Part shown: piece after piece, positions 50,533 to 60,314 of the stretch
How positions within the stretch are numbered: the stretch's first letter is position 1
Layout: each line of letters starts with the position of its first letter
Origin: Gnetum montanum
Lineage: Eukaryota > Streptophyta > Gnetopsida > Gnetales > Gnetaceae
Reading direction: 5' to 3'
Length of the DNA stretch: 64,000 nt
Assembly: GCA_015680685.1 (NCBI GenBank)
Contig: MNCI01004501.1
Span: 720,843-784,842, forward strand
Translations under genes and position numbers: made by a program
Notes under the pieces: model-generated
Database searches by the model: none
What the model was told of the DNA's origin: nothing
The model's input: only the letters and a program-made list of their open reading frames with translations

Positions 50533-53500
50533 GATTGCATCAAACTCATTATCATAGAGCAAGCAGAAAAACAAAATCCAAACTAAACAAGCATGGCACA
50601 TCTTTGGGAGAAAGCTTAAACATCAAAAACAGCAATAAATCTATATAAAATATGTAAATTTCAACTATTCTCATAGCAACAAACTTGGATTGGCATATAA
50701 AAGAAACGAGAGAGAGAGAGAGAGATATATATATATATACTAAACAAGCATGGTACATCTTTAGGAGAAAGCTTAAACATCAAAAACAGCAATAAATCTA
50801 CATAAAATATGCAAATTTCAACTATTCTCATAGCAACAAACTTGGATTGGCATTTAAAAGAAACGAGAGAGAGAGAGAGAGAGAGAGATTTTGGATTGAA
50901 CCATAATCAGCACACTAGCCAAGCTCATTCTCACCTTCCAACTAACACAGCATAGCATCAATCACTTGCACCAACCTTTGATCATCGTTCTTAAAGAGAA
51001 ATTTGCATTAAGCACTTAACCAACTCTGATCATCACTGCTCATTAGAAAAAAAGAATAAAAGAATAAGCATTGCACAAAACCATGAGGCATCAGCTCAGC
51101 TCATGATCCTTTCGTCCTCAACTTATTTCAAAGGCAGCTTACAAATGCAATGCTCAACTCAAAATCATTAATGCAATTAGTTTTTCAAAGGCAGCACTAA
51201 AAAAAACTCCATAGAAAAAGGGTTGTTTCATTAAGGTCTGGACTGGCTTACCAAATGGAACATAACTTTTGATGAGCTTCAAGGCAATTCTAATTACATT
51301 TGCAAAACCATTAAGGCTAGAGCCTTTTACAAGCTTTGGTCAAATCCAGATGGCAAAAAGAAATTTTACCTCACACATGCACATATAAGACAAAACCAGT
51401 TGATAAGTGACACAATTCACCCCTCAGCTCAAATTCCTTTAAGGATACGGTATGTGATAAGCAAAAGCAGATTGTTTTCTCATTAACTAAGAATAGAAAC
51501 TGGAAGATAGATAACCATTCCTAGATAGGGGCATACTTGTAGACTCTGTATCTCTGATCACCTTGATGATAGCAACATATTCTCCATGATTACCCCAATA
51601 CTCATTTCTTAAGGACTAAGCATAGTATTACAATCCACAGTTTATATAAATTGTTTCAAAAGCATACCATTACAATTAGTAATTTTATTGAATCAGTATT
51701 AAATTGCCATGAGATATATATAAACTCTATCCAATAGATCCGTTGGGTCTTCAAATGTATGAACAGTGACATGAGGTGGTTTCACCATGGCAGTGTTGTA
51801 ACTATGCATAGTGATAATCATACACGATTAGTTAAGTTATGAGAAAACATTATTTCATCAAAAGTTGTGACCGTTCTTATAATCATACAAAACAGTGAGA
51901 AAACATTCTTTTACTATAGCATGTACAATAGAACATTCTATTCACGCTAAGTAAAAAGGAGTGTCCATGTATGTGCTACATCACAATTCCAACTCAAATT
52001 CAAGTAACAAAAAATTGAGTTCAAGAAACCATAATATACAAAACAGTGTACAAGTTTATATCTCCCAATTTAAAAGTTTAAGGTTATATTTATGATTTCT
52101 TTACCAATTTCATCTAGTATTTAGCATAAGATGTTGATCTAGGTTTGCTTGGACCCTGTAACATTTGAATCACCAAATTCAAACATAATAATGCATGACA
52201 AAAGAGGCAATGCCTTTAATTATTTACAAGACTCCTTTGGAACCAAGTACTATGGGTTATTGTTTTTTAATTGTTTCTCTTTTTACATATTTTATATTTA
52301 AAGACAAACTTTTGTGTCAAGGAAAAGTTTGGAATAATAAAACTAGTTTGAAAGGTAAAGAAACATGTGCAATGAATATCAGTTGCTAACAAAATGAATA
52401 ATAGAATATGCTCATGTGACGACAAGTTGAAGGAAATTTTTTATTTTTAATGCCATAAATCTAGCAATCATTAAAGAAAAATTCAACTCAAAAATGAAAT
52501 TGATTCATATTACATTGATTTCTAAATGTCAAAGAGGAACAGGCAGATAAAATTTTACAGTGTATTCAGTATTTTGATTATTTTGACATAGTTAGATTTT
52601 TAGAAGCTTGAGAAAATGAAAAGTCATCATATTTTGATACCTAGGTTTTATCAAATTACAGTGATAGACTAACAAACTTAACTTTCATAACTTATTTCAA
52701 AGTGGTCTTCCATAATGCAAACTAATATATGACAAAAAGGAGTACAACCTTGACCCAAAAATTTGAACTTCATGAAAGGGTATTTAGTCTTGATCGATGC
52801 GTTGGAGGAAAAACAGCATGGTAGTGAAGATGGACGAGAAAAAACATGACATGCAAGAGATAACACAGCCGAAATAATCCTAGAAAATAATAGATAAAGA
52901 GCAAAACCAAAACAGCAGCAGATGCAACATTGAATAAGAGACAAGATTTTTGGGATAAAACCTCAATTACAAAGGGAAACCTCTATAAGAGAAGCCTAGC
53001 TCTTGCTATTCAATTAATCCAAATGAGGTGTTCAAATGCAATGACCAAGGGATCTAGCCCTTAAATAGGTAAAGCCATGTTTCAAACTCTAATCTAAAAC
53101 CATCTGAAAGTTATCCTTCTCGAAAGATCTTAAATGTGTAGAAGATTCTAAAAAAATGGATCCCATAGATCTATGTAGAAAGATCCCACATGTAATTAGC
53201 TAAACATGATCACTTTTTCCTCAAGTATTTTGTGAATCTTCCCACATAGAAGAAGTATTACTTTGCCAATGGCAATTGAATTAATGTTAATTATTTGCTT
53301 TTTTGTTCTAATTGTCCTTGAAACTGATGTCACAATGAGTCACTTGACTAGTGGCATTCATAGATTGGGCACTGAGAAGATTTAAAAGCAACATTGTGAT
53401 GTGGCTATGGATTTGGTTGGCCAAATCAATGGACGTCAGGTCAAAAATATAACCATTGGATCTGCACATTGAATCAATCATGATCTCATTGGGAATGCTA

Positions 53501-55218
53501 AAACTGAAAAGGTAGGATATTTCACCATTAAGATATGATAGAATTGGCATGGATGCAGCCCTTAACATAAACATTAGCATAGCTATGGACCATTGCTATC
53601 AACCACTCATATGTAATTTGAATTTATAAGTAGATATTGCATTTTTTATTTTGTTTTCTTTTAAATTTCGGCACTGCATCCTTTTGGTCTTTGTATTGTT
53701 ATTGCATGTTTCCTGCATTGGTTTCTGCTGCTATTGAAACTGTGCGCTCTAACTATAAAATGAGATCTGGATCCAAGTACTTCTAGTCACTTTGGATCTC
53801 TCTTAAGGTACTCATGTTGTCTCTTTTCTTTTTTGTCCCACCACTGAAAACGAGCATTAGGTTCTCGTCTTTCTAACTTGCTCAACAGTAGAATATTAAA
53901 CGAATCATTAAACCTGCGTTTTAGCTATGAAAATACATCCCACCTTGAAACTGAATTGGGCTAATGAAAATTTATAAGTTGAATTAGCTTGCCAGAATCC
54001 AACAATACTAGAATGAAATCTGTAAAAGCCTATACAAATTTCATTTTCTTTTTCTTTTTCTTTTTCTTTTTCTTTTTTTGCCATTTTTGGCCATAAACGA
54101 AACAAGCCTTTCTAATTTTAAAGATATTCCTGATTGCTACCGTATCTAATGATATATCTACCGTTGTTATATTGTCAAAACGTTCTTACTGGCAGAAATC
54201 ATAAATTTCAATTCTGGCATCAACAAACAAAATCCATGATAGCTTACCAGCAAATAATAATGCCACTTTTTGAAGCGGTAATAAATCCATCTGAGAGGGG
54301 CCATAACAAAGAACAGGCAGCAATACAGATAAGGAATGTCCTGAGGTCCTAAAGGATGGCCATTTTTTAAAAAGAATGATACGAAAGTCAGATATTTAGC
54401 GTAAAAATCTTAAAAGTAATCATACAACGGGCGCTGGCATAAATACTCACTTGATCCCAGAAGGAAGCAAAATGTACCGAACCCCAGAACTCCAAGACAA
54501 TGAGTTACCTGCAATAAAAAGCAGGAATCACGTTTTCCGTCTGCAGGATAATGCCAAAAATTGTAATGCCCGATTCCCCCAAGTAGTCATTGAATGAATA
54601 AGCTTCAGAAAACGTTTTTTGGACAGATTAATGGGCTTGGCAATAATTATTTCAAACTATGCAAGCCTAACCAATGAGTGTGTGAACCAAGCCTAGCCTT
54701 GACTTAGCTTAGCTTAAAGGTTACAATGTTTGGTGTCTAACGGATTGAGCTGGGCTCAAGGCCCAAAAGGAAATGGAAATGATGACAAGAGCACATGCCT
54801 TGTTGATGAAACGTTCATGCTCTTCAGCCTGCTTGGCAATATTCTTAGCCTGTTTGGACAGAATCTGTTTCGTATTTACCACCACCTGCAAATCAAATAC
54901 AAACACCACACCACACCACACGGACGGAATCAGCGATTTTGCAGGACTCAGCGTCATGGCAGATCCATGAAATGTTATCGTTTCTGTTTTCCTAAGGGTA
55001 AAAAAAAACTTTCTGGAATCCAAAACAAAATAATTAAACTAATAGAGGAAAAACTACTGCTTGAAAAGCCCTAAAACATAATTAAACCAATAGAGGAAAA
55101 AGGTTAACGACGACGACGACGATACCTTGGGACGTAAGTGGACTCCAAAGCGATGGCGGAGCTTGCAAGAGCGATCGGACCTCAACAACGGCGAAGAATC
55201 ATCCATCATCATCATCAT
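29032..55218 (-). CDS. GPC1: Glycerophosphocholine acyltransferase (DUF2838 membrane protein), 8 exons
   Basis: Eight exons join in phase to 1,146 bp, that is 381 codons plus stop: 55218-55126, 54885-54799, 54508-54451, 54348-54248, 47832-47737, 47631-47538, 29744-29507 and 29410-29032. The family transfers an acyl group from acyl-CoA to glycerophosphocholine to give lysophosphatidylcholine, feeding phosphatidylcholine turnover at the ER membrane. Motifs shared with plant GPCAT (Arabidopsis At5g35460 type) include [91 protein letters not shown] and [11 protein letters not shown]. About eight hydrophobic helices are visible. The length fits the family. The start is placed at the first of five consecutive ATGs. 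No stop or frameshift interrupts the joined frame, so I take it as functional. The ends of the transcript are not defined. Confidence 0.92.
29507..29744 (-). CDS. GPC1: GPC1 exon 7
   Basis: 238 bp, from [20 protein letters not shown] through [16 protein letters not shown] to [15 protein letters not shown]. Acceptor CATGTAG|GT lies within a 50-bp tandem duplication. Donor CAG|GTGCCA, phase 2. Confidence 0.92.
29727..29829. repeat. 50-bp tandem duplication over the intron 6 acceptor
   Basis: Two copies of a 50-bp unit (GAAGAGAACAGTACCTACAT starting at 29731 and 29781) differ by about one base. Each carries the complete acceptor CATGTAG|GTACTG. Confidence 0.92.
29956..30018. repeat. 32-bp tandem duplication
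   Basis: AACGAGCTTTGAATAAGGAA occurs at 29958 and 29990, followed each time by TAGTATT. Confidence 0.88.
31118..31199. repeat. 41-bp tandem duplication
   Basis: ATCAAACAATTAGGCACAGT starts at 31118 and 31159. The copies appear identical, each ending ACATGTAACT. Confidence 0.92.
31927..32106 (+). mobile_element. tRNA-derived SINE with target-site duplications
   Basis: The 16-bp repeat ACTGACTCTTTGATAT occurs at 31927-31942 and 32091-32106 and encloses a 148-bp body. The body carries a pol III A box TAGCCCAGTGG (31956-31966) and a B box AGTTCAATTCT (31999-32009) at tRNA-like spacing, with CTTGGCCTGGTAACCCCAGG between them, as in Au-type plant SINEs. No tRNA cloverleaf is kept. It lies antisense within intron 6 of GPC1. 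Confidence 0.78.
32107..34600. other. Intron 6 sequence, no gene recognised
   Basis: A + strand stretch at 33740-34420 reads like weak, broken coding sequence ([20 protein letters not shown] near 34110, [17 protein letters not shown] near 34400), but I recognise no family and stops interrupt it. Confidence 0.3.
34617..34732. repeat. Cluster of inverted repeats (hairpins)
   Basis: AGAATCACGATTCCAAA (34677-34693) and its exact reverse complement (34716-34732) form a 17-bp perfect stem with a 22-base loop. Just upstream, AATCCAGA/TCTGGATT and TTGGAT/ATCCAA pairs form smaller stems. It could be the core of a small DNA transposon (MITE); no terminal repeats or TSD were identified. Confidence 0.6.
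35165..35251 (-). pseudogene. CUL1-like: Cullin-1 C-terminal fragment
   Basis: 29 codons on the - strand read [15 protein letters not shown] then [13 protein letters not shown]. They match the neddylation/winged-helix segment of plant CUL1 (DRRYAIDASIVRIMKSRKVL), the scaffold of SCF ubiquitin ligases. One Arg codon is now TGA, and the neddylated Lys of VRIMK is Arg. Nothing recognisable as cullin lies on either side, so this is a short captured or decayed piece. Confidence 0.75.
35323..35426. repeat. 52-bp tandem duplication
   Basis: TAGAAAACATCAAACATTTG begins at 35323 and 35375; the two copies appear identical. Confidence 0.93.
36155..36351. repeat. 97-bp tandem duplication
   Basis: A unit containing TCTGCACAAATAAAAATTTA and GGATTGGCCTATTGAAGCAA occurs twice, offset by 97 bp, practically without mismatches. 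Confidence 0.93.
36898..36920. repeat. (TA)n microsatellite
   Basis: A simple AT run followed by GAGAGAGAAAGAG. Confidence 0.9.
38064..38750 (-). pseudogene. LINE ORF2 C-terminus with zf-RVT-like domain
   Basis: The - strand reads [20 protein letters not shown], then [20 protein letters not shown], the zinc-binding segment found after plant LINE RTs. More open sequence follows down to 38064. Confidence 0.75.
39151..40131 (-). pseudogene. LINE reverse transcriptase
   Basis: In order: [15 protein letters not shown] and [13 protein letters not shown] (about 39990-39900), [20 protein letters not shown] (about 39750), INGKL then [20 protein letters not shown] (about 39600-39540), and [10 protein letters not shown] at the catalytic box (about 39430, TDD in place of ADD). 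Stops and small shifts break the frame. The set of motifs is diagnostic for plant L1 RT. Confidence 0.9.
40776..40961 (-). pseudogene. LINE endonuclease domain, C-terminal piece
   Basis: [20 protein letters not shown] followed by [12 protein letters not shown] matches the GL.D....G..FTW....DRVL end of the AP-endonuclease-like domain. The N-terminal part is missing at the insert boundary. Confidence 0.7.
40990..43720. mobile_element. Unclassified insert within the LINE
   Basis: It is T-rich on the + strand and non-coding as far as I can see, replacing the N-terminal half of the endonuclease domain. The GACATC/GATGTC array at 41587-41915 resembles that of the copia LTRs, suggesting a fragment of an LTR element. 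Exact ends and target duplications were not found. Confidence 0.4.
41587..41915. repeat. GACATC/GATGTC palindromic unit array
   Basis: About 16 units of AGACATCT, AGATGTCT or one-base variants (AGACGTCT) occur in both directions, roughly every 20 bases, separated by C/T-rich spacers. Confidence 0.9.
43730..45110 (-). pseudogene. LINE ORF1 (DUF4283/zinc-knuckle type)
   Basis: The - strand reads [20 protein letters not shown] then [17 protein letters not shown] (44990-44880), followed by [18 protein letters not shown] (about 44820). This is the usual DUF4283 pattern of plant LINE/retroelement RNA-binding proteins. The following zinc-knuckle region is badly decayed. Confidence 0.7.
45530..45790. 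repeat. Three tandem copies of an 87-88-bp unit
   Basis: Starts at 45530, 45618 and 45705. Each copy contains GTTGTGTCATTTTCTTCTCC and CCATCAGGCTAA. The copies differ at a few positions. An open frame across them is a by-product of the repeat. Confidence 0.93.
46222..46959 (-). repeat. Diverged Athila/Tat-related LTR
   Basis: It starts TGATGAGCAGCAAGTAGTCC, aligning with TGATGAGCAAAGAGGTACCC of the family. On its other side is a PBS-like sequence (TTTGGTGTTGTTGCTAAGG on the - strand, just below 46222). A TATATATA box lies near 46825. The far border is a guess at CTTCGTCA (46952-46959). It lies in GPC1 intron 6. Confidence 0.5.
47538..47631 (-). CDS. GPC1: GPC1 exon 6
   Basis: 94 bp, [20 protein letters not shown] then [11 protein letters not shown] plus the first base of Gly. 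Acceptor CTGTAG|GGA, donor CAG|GTAATA. Confidence 0.93.
47737..47832 (-). CDS. GPC1: GPC1 exon 5
   Basis: 32 codons, [20 protein letters not shown] then [12 protein letters not shown]. Acceptor TTACAG|GAC, donor GAA|GTATGT. Confidence 0.93.
47833..49400. other. GPC1 intron 4, 5' side of the window orientation, no gene seen
   Basis: A/T-rich and A-rich on the + strand, with no coding similarity recognised. Confidence 0.4.
49410..49860. repeat. Degenerate 191-bp direct repeat
   Basis: AATCAGCAAGCATGAATGAG (49604) and AATCAGCAAGCACGTATGAG (49795) head two diverged copies that also share GACTAAACTTGG and CTTGAATACTT. Confidence 0.7.
50470..50530. repeat. (CT)n microsatellite, about 30 units
   Basis: Perfect CT dinucleotides within GPC1 intron 4. 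Confidence 0.97.
50582..50889. repeat. 157-bp tandem duplication ending in (GA)n
   Basis: ACTAAACAAGCATGG starts at 50582 and 50739. Both copies end AAAAGAAACGAGAGAGAGAG, and the first is followed by a short (TA)n. Few mismatches separate them. Confidence 0.93.
50890..53900. other. GPC1 intron 4, no gene recognised
   Basis: Only short unassigned open frames. The segment around 52.95-53.08 kb (GGGATCTAGCCCTTAAATAGG) resembles an LTR leader, but no element borders were found. Confidence 0.35.
54036..54079. repeat. (CTTTTT)n microsatellite
   Basis: Repeated TTTTTC hexamers, about seven units, 170 bp from exon 4. Confidence 0.93.
54248..54348 (-). CDS. GPC1: GPC1 exon 4
   Basis: 101 bp, completes the Arg codon, then [13 protein letters not shown] and [18 protein letters not shown]. 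Acceptor CCTTTAG|GA, donor CTG|GTAAGC, ends in phase 0. Confidence 0.92.
54451..54508 (-). CDS. GPC1: GPC1 exon 3
   Basis: 58 bp, first membrane segment [19 protein letters not shown]. Acceptor TTGCAG|GTA, donor CAA|GTGAGT, ends in phase 1. Confidence 0.92.
54799..54885 (-). CDS. GPC1: GPC1 exon 2
   Basis: 29 codons ([29 protein letters not shown]). Acceptor TTTGCAG|GTG. The donor reads AAG|GCATGT, a GC rather than GT start. The family sequence demands the join FINK-VTH exactly here. Confidence 0.88.
55126..55218 (-). CDS. GPC1: GPC1 exon 1
   Basis: 31 codons, starting in an ATG run (ATG at 55218, 55215, 55212, 55209 and 55206) followed by [20 protein letters not shown] and ending RPK. Donor AAG|GTATCG, phase 0. 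An in-frame ATG at 55254 would add 12 residues; the last ATG of the run (MDDSS) may be the true start. Confidence 0.8.
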
Positions 55219-55720
55219 CACCGAAAGATGATGCCACGCTATGCAATCAATCAATTCAATTCAAGATAATATGATGAGCCTATGTTATCTTCTTCTTATG
55301 CTTGTGCTGCTCCTCCTCCTTTTCTGGTTTCTTCTCTGCTGTTCCTCCTTTTCTGGTTTTTTTCTCTCCTGTTTCTTGCACCTGTTCCTCCTCCAGCTCC
55401 AACTACTGCTATTAGTGCTATTTAATTTTGTTTTAAACGGAAGGGCTATCAGTCAAGCAGAGAACCCGTCGCCGCATTAACACGAGAAAGGAATCCAATT
55501 TCAAAAGATTAGCCCTTCATCCCATTTCATTTGGTAAGGTCAGCGGTTTCTGTTTCTGTTTCGGTTCCTGTTCCTGTTGGCTTTCACTGCCTCTGGCGGT
55601 GGCTGGTGCTGTCCCTGCCCGCGCTTCCGTCCTTTTTGGGCTCCCCAAATTTGTGTTTGTGTCCGGCTTATTTCGGTTGGCATAGTATAATATATATTTA
55701 AACAGAAATAAAAGGAGGGT
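55219..55720 (-). promoter_or_regulatory. Presumed leader and promoter of GPC1
   Basis: Upstream of the first ATG the transcribed strand has a purine-rich GAA/GGA tract (55270-55420), common in plant leaders. A TATA-like TTTAAATATATATTATA lies at about 55686-55703. The distance to the ATG (about 470 bp) would mean a long leader or a leader intron. No transcript evidence is available from the sequence alone. Confidence 0.4.
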
Positions 55721-56089
55721 TCAATCTTTAGGCGCGTAATTAGCTTCTGGTGTGAAGCAAATTGCTTTCATGGCTCTTGGGCATAATGTTCTGCGTGTAG
55801 ACTTTCAAATTAAGTGGATAGTTTGCAGTGCATATCTACAGGTCTGGCTATGTGCCGACCTACACGTCGGTCTATCTAAGTAATGTGAAATTGTTTTATC
55901 CGTAATTTAAACTAACAATCTTTTGTTTAATAAAATATTGAAATAATTATTTGAACCATTGACTATTAGTTATTTTAAAAGTGTTTTGAGAATGTTTGGT
56001 TCCTGTTTGTAAAGTAAAACAATTAATTTATCTTTTTTAACTTAACTCAAGGTTTTTTAAAATTGGTTGTAAGGATGAAACCTAAAAAA

Positions 56090-57600
56090 GCATCTCTAAT
56101 ACCATTGGGCTTTTTTGTCAAACTCTCTCTTCAATAATTTGATGTACTCTAAAATGTATGCTCTTATTGCTAGAAAATAACTACACACCAAAGTGTCCAA
56201 GAGAGTAGAAAGACATTTTGAAATGCAAAAAAAGGAAATAGACAAAGTAAGCCAATCACTAAGAATGACTTCATTAATGCTTGGTGGAAAGTTGTTATAC
56301 ATTTTGGATTTCCATTTCTAAGCATGTTGAGCAATAGGACACTTTTTAAAAAAACATGAGACAATAAGTCTTCCCTTCTACAAAGAAAACATTGAGGAGA
56401 AACAATTCTCATATGTTTAAGACAAGTGTCAATATGAAGACCTTGATGAACAAGACAACATAAAAAAAAATTATGAATCTTAGAAAATGTAAGAGCTCTT
56501 CAAATATCTTTCATTTTTCTTATCCAAAAATGCAATGATAATTGCATTTTCCAAGCCTTGTTGACTTTGTTATGAATAAAATAATTACTTGTAATAATCT
56601 AGTAAGTAACTTTGGAATTAAAAAGAAAAACAAATCTACAATCCTTCTAACAAATTTTAGAAAAGTTTAATGCAAGCTATTATCAACTTTAAATAAATTC
56701 CCAAGATTAGAAATTAAATTTTTAAAATCCTTTTCCTCTTTCTATTCAAACCATAGAGGCTAGAAGTTTCATTTCATGTAATTCATCTATCATGCATATG
56801 TAGACAAGAAACTACAATGATACCAAATTTGCTCCAAGTGGTACACAATCTAGATGAATTAGGAGTCCAAACTCCTGCATTAAAAAAGAAGTCACAATAG
56901 GCTAATTTACTTAAGCATATCTTTTGAAACTACAATATGATTGTAATTGTAATATTTACTAAGCTTACACCATGACTTTCAAATTTGTTTAATAATTGGA
57001 GAACCAGTAATAGAAATGGCCTAACTAAAAAGAAGGTAATGGAGAAAGTTATTAGAAGACTAACTACTATCATTCTTAGGTTTCCCTTGCATAAGTTTGT
57101 TTTTAAAAGGAGCATCTAAACATCATCCCCATTAATGCACTTTACAATCTATTTTACTCCAAGAAAAATATCCTATTTATAATGATTAATCAAGCCAAGT
57201 TCTTCATCTTTCTTGCTACTAGTGCAAATATCCCAAGTAACTATAAAATAACATTTTCTATGCTGCTTAGAAAACCAAAGAAATGGATGGATGATACGAT
57301 CAATTCTATCATAAAAAATTTTAGAAGGATCCCAACAACTAGAGTAAGCTTTTTTTCTTTTCATTTATCAAACTTCTTTTCAATTTTATCAATCACATGA
57401 TTCTACAAAATAGTAAAATTAGGCTCATAAGAAAAAGGTATTCCTAAAATTTTGAAGACAAAATCTTTTTTCAAGATTTTCCAAGGCTTGAAAGTAATCC
57501 ACTTATCAATATCATCATTACAATAAATAATAGATTTTTGTCAATCAATATAAGAGCAAGATAACATGTAGCAATCATTCACTCTAGCTAAAAGAGTATT
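56090..57600 (-). mobile_element. LINE ORF2 3' fragment
   Basis: The - strand reads FYDRIDRIIHPFLWFSKQHR and WDICTSSKKDEELGLINHYK (57330-57180), then a zf-RVT-like CFLCRREDLLSHVF (about 56390). This is the post-RT part of a plant LINE. Many stops; the 5' part is missing, cut at or before the LTR at 57603. Confidence 0.75.
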
Positions 57601-57602
57601 AG

Positions 57603-58437
57603 TGATGAGCGACGAGGTATTTCTACACTCAACCATATGAATATGATCGTACATGCACAATCCGGTCAAATTCCAAGGACTAAGTGCTTATGTGCCTTTA
57701 CAAAACCTAGACGAGTCAATTAATCGTTGTCTTCCCAAGCTTACTTGTATGGCGTGTTTGTATGGTTAAGTAAACTTGAGGTATATGATTTATATATATA
57801 TTTGTACGTTTTATGTCCTAGTGCTACAAAGGGATAAGTGAACTAATTAAGTAACCAATTTAATTTAACTAATCGACTATGCTCCAACTAGTCCTAACAC
57901 CAGCATTCATTCCCACTTGTCGTACAAATCCTGAACTAGTGCAACACTACTAGGATTACCAAACGCTAATCGTTGCTAGGTTACTAAGTGTTCCACACAT
58001 GCTCAAAGTGGTCGTACTGAGTGTGCTTACTTGGGGGAGTTAACAATGGGAGAGAAAGAAAATTAATTAACTAAGGAAAGCATTAAATAACTGTAAATAA
58101 CATTAAATAAGCGATTCTGAATACTGCAAAGTTTATCCCAAAGTTCATTTTTATTTCTAGCCACAAGGTGTGCTCAGGTACACAATGCTCGAATAAAGAT
58201 CCATTTGCTTTATGACTCCTATTGCGGGCACTCAAAAATAATTCTAACTCTGAGAAGGGAAAAATGCAAGAGTTTGGGTAAGGGACTAAGACTAATTAAC
58301 CAACTATATTCAAACCAAGTGTGCCTGCCTCTTATTTATAGGCGACAAGATAGGCCCCGATATCGGATGTCCAATATCGCTTGGAAGGCTCCAATATCAC
58401 GTACTCAATATCGTGGCCCCGATATTGCAGCTCATCA
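57603..58437 (-). repeat. 3' LTR of the second Athila/Tat-type element
   Basis: It shares ends and R/U5-like blocks with the other family LTRs. The TATAAATA box is at 58333-58340 on the - strand. Just upstream (58350-58430) is an array of CGATATCG-type palindromes (CCCCGATATCGG, CCAATATCG, CCCGATATTG) instead of the GAGGCCTC unit. Confidence 0.87.
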
Positions 58438-60310
58438 TACCCCCACGACTAAATGAAAACTCGTCCTTGAGTTCCTTACAAAATATTGGGAAGGTATGGA
58501 ATTATTGATTGAATGGGAATTGACAACGACAAGGAATAACATACTCAAAGTGCTCGGTGAATGGATCGACAAACATATTACAACATTGGTGTTCACGCCC
58601 TTTGTGGTGAACATTATACATAAATGACATCCAAACCCTCATTTGACAGCTTGAAGAGAAATAGAGAGAGAAAAGAAAATGAGGCACGTTGCTACCAATG
58701 TCAGAAATGTGCACTCCATTGTTCATCCATAGCCACATGACCAAACTTGTTCCTTGCATAAACGCTCTAGCTCCAGTCCATCCCGAGTGCTTCCTCCTAT
58801 CCCAGTTCATTATTTGTGTAATCACCATCTGTACACACAACACAGTCATGAATTAGCAGGGATAGATAAGCCATAATGCAGTTGATAACTTGCCTCGATA
58901 TAAGCGCATTGGTTGGGTTGTGGGTATGGCAAATATTAGGTTAGAGGTTTTAAATAGATAACTACCTAAGGTGTAGGGGTGAAATAGGTGATTGAATGGA
59001 AAAATTTATGACAAGGGCCCCATGACTAAGAGCGAACCTCAGGTAGCGATAGGGTGGAAAAATGAAGGAACAATGAAGATGAGGGAAATAACAATGGTAA
59101 AGCCAATAAAATGGATATCATGGATGGGGATGAAACAATAAATGGTTGATTGAAAAGAATGTTTAAGGGAAAGAACTTAACAATTGCACCAAAAAGGAAC
59201 GCCAGTGGGTCCTTCCAAAAGCAGGCTCATGCCTTTTATGCCCTGACAGACCCACAAACCAAAGAGTCCATAGGCTCTTGGAATGACATATAGAAACAAA
59301 GGTTAAGAACTCACCCACAAGAGTTTACCAAAGACTAACAATGCGTCAATCAAGACGTAGACTAATCATAAAATCGACAATGAGGTGGAATATGGAAAAA
59401 AAGATGGAAGGGGAGGAGGAAATGGAATGGAATCCCAAGAGCAAGCTTATGTAAAGTCCCTTATGTATTATGTGGTTAAGGTGATTGAATAAAATTCATC
59501 CCAAGTCCGGACTCACCAACCACATCTAGTGACCTCGCATCAATACATTTGACGAACCCATCCTCATGAAGTAATAAGAATGCATCCATCAAGTCACCAC
59601 CATTCCAAGGACAGAAAGATAGGAAAGTAAGAAGCAAGAAAGGGCTTTAGGTAGAGGGAACCCTCAGACCTAGGTAACATGTCTTTCCAGTGCCATAACC
59701 AGTGTTTGCAACCCATGTTTCTTCATTATGTCTAAGGGGTGTGCTTTGAATTCTGACTAGTTTTTTTTTTTTTTTTGGTGAGAACCACACCATGCAAAGA
59801 ATTATTTAGATTCATTCAACTACCTAATATTTGGTCAATAGTGGAATGGCAGAAAACCCATGAAAAGCATCTAAGTACCCAAGAGAATAGCCAGCACAAA
59901 TGCGTCAAATTCCCTTGAAGTTACACCTTTTTCAATCATTGAATCCTTCCTTGGTTTGGAGAATACCAAGTCACCAATTCATTAATAAGTTTATTTAGAA
60001 AAGGGACAGTACAGTTCCAAAGCCAAAGGAGACCACAGTGTTGAATGGGTGAATGGACGACGTGGACTCATTGCCTGTTTTATCAAAAGAACCATATCTT
60101 AGTATCAACATTGAACATCAAAGGTAAAAACTAAACATTAGCAATCAACATTATTATAGTCCAATCCACCATCATGAGCACTTATTATATGACAAATGAA
60201 AGTAAATCAAACAAAGAAATAGTAAGAATGTGAACGATGGTGTAAAACAAAAATAAGTAAAATTGAAAAGATGTGTAAAACAAAAATACAAAAAGAGCTG
60301 AGGGCTTAGA
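58438..60310 (-). other. 3' region of the second element
   Basis: The first 65 bp match the start of the same region at 11262-11330, and 59.1-60.2 kb matches 15.0-16.1 kb. An open frame at 58849-58502 is not recognised as any family. Confidence 0.5.
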
Positions 60311-60314
60311 ATGG

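Noticed and set aside
50395-50601. Frame with a run of Arg-Glu repeats
   Set aside because: It is simply the translated (CT)n microsatellite.
55241-55480. Leu-rich + strand frame
   Set aside because: Antisense of the purine-rich leader of GPC1.
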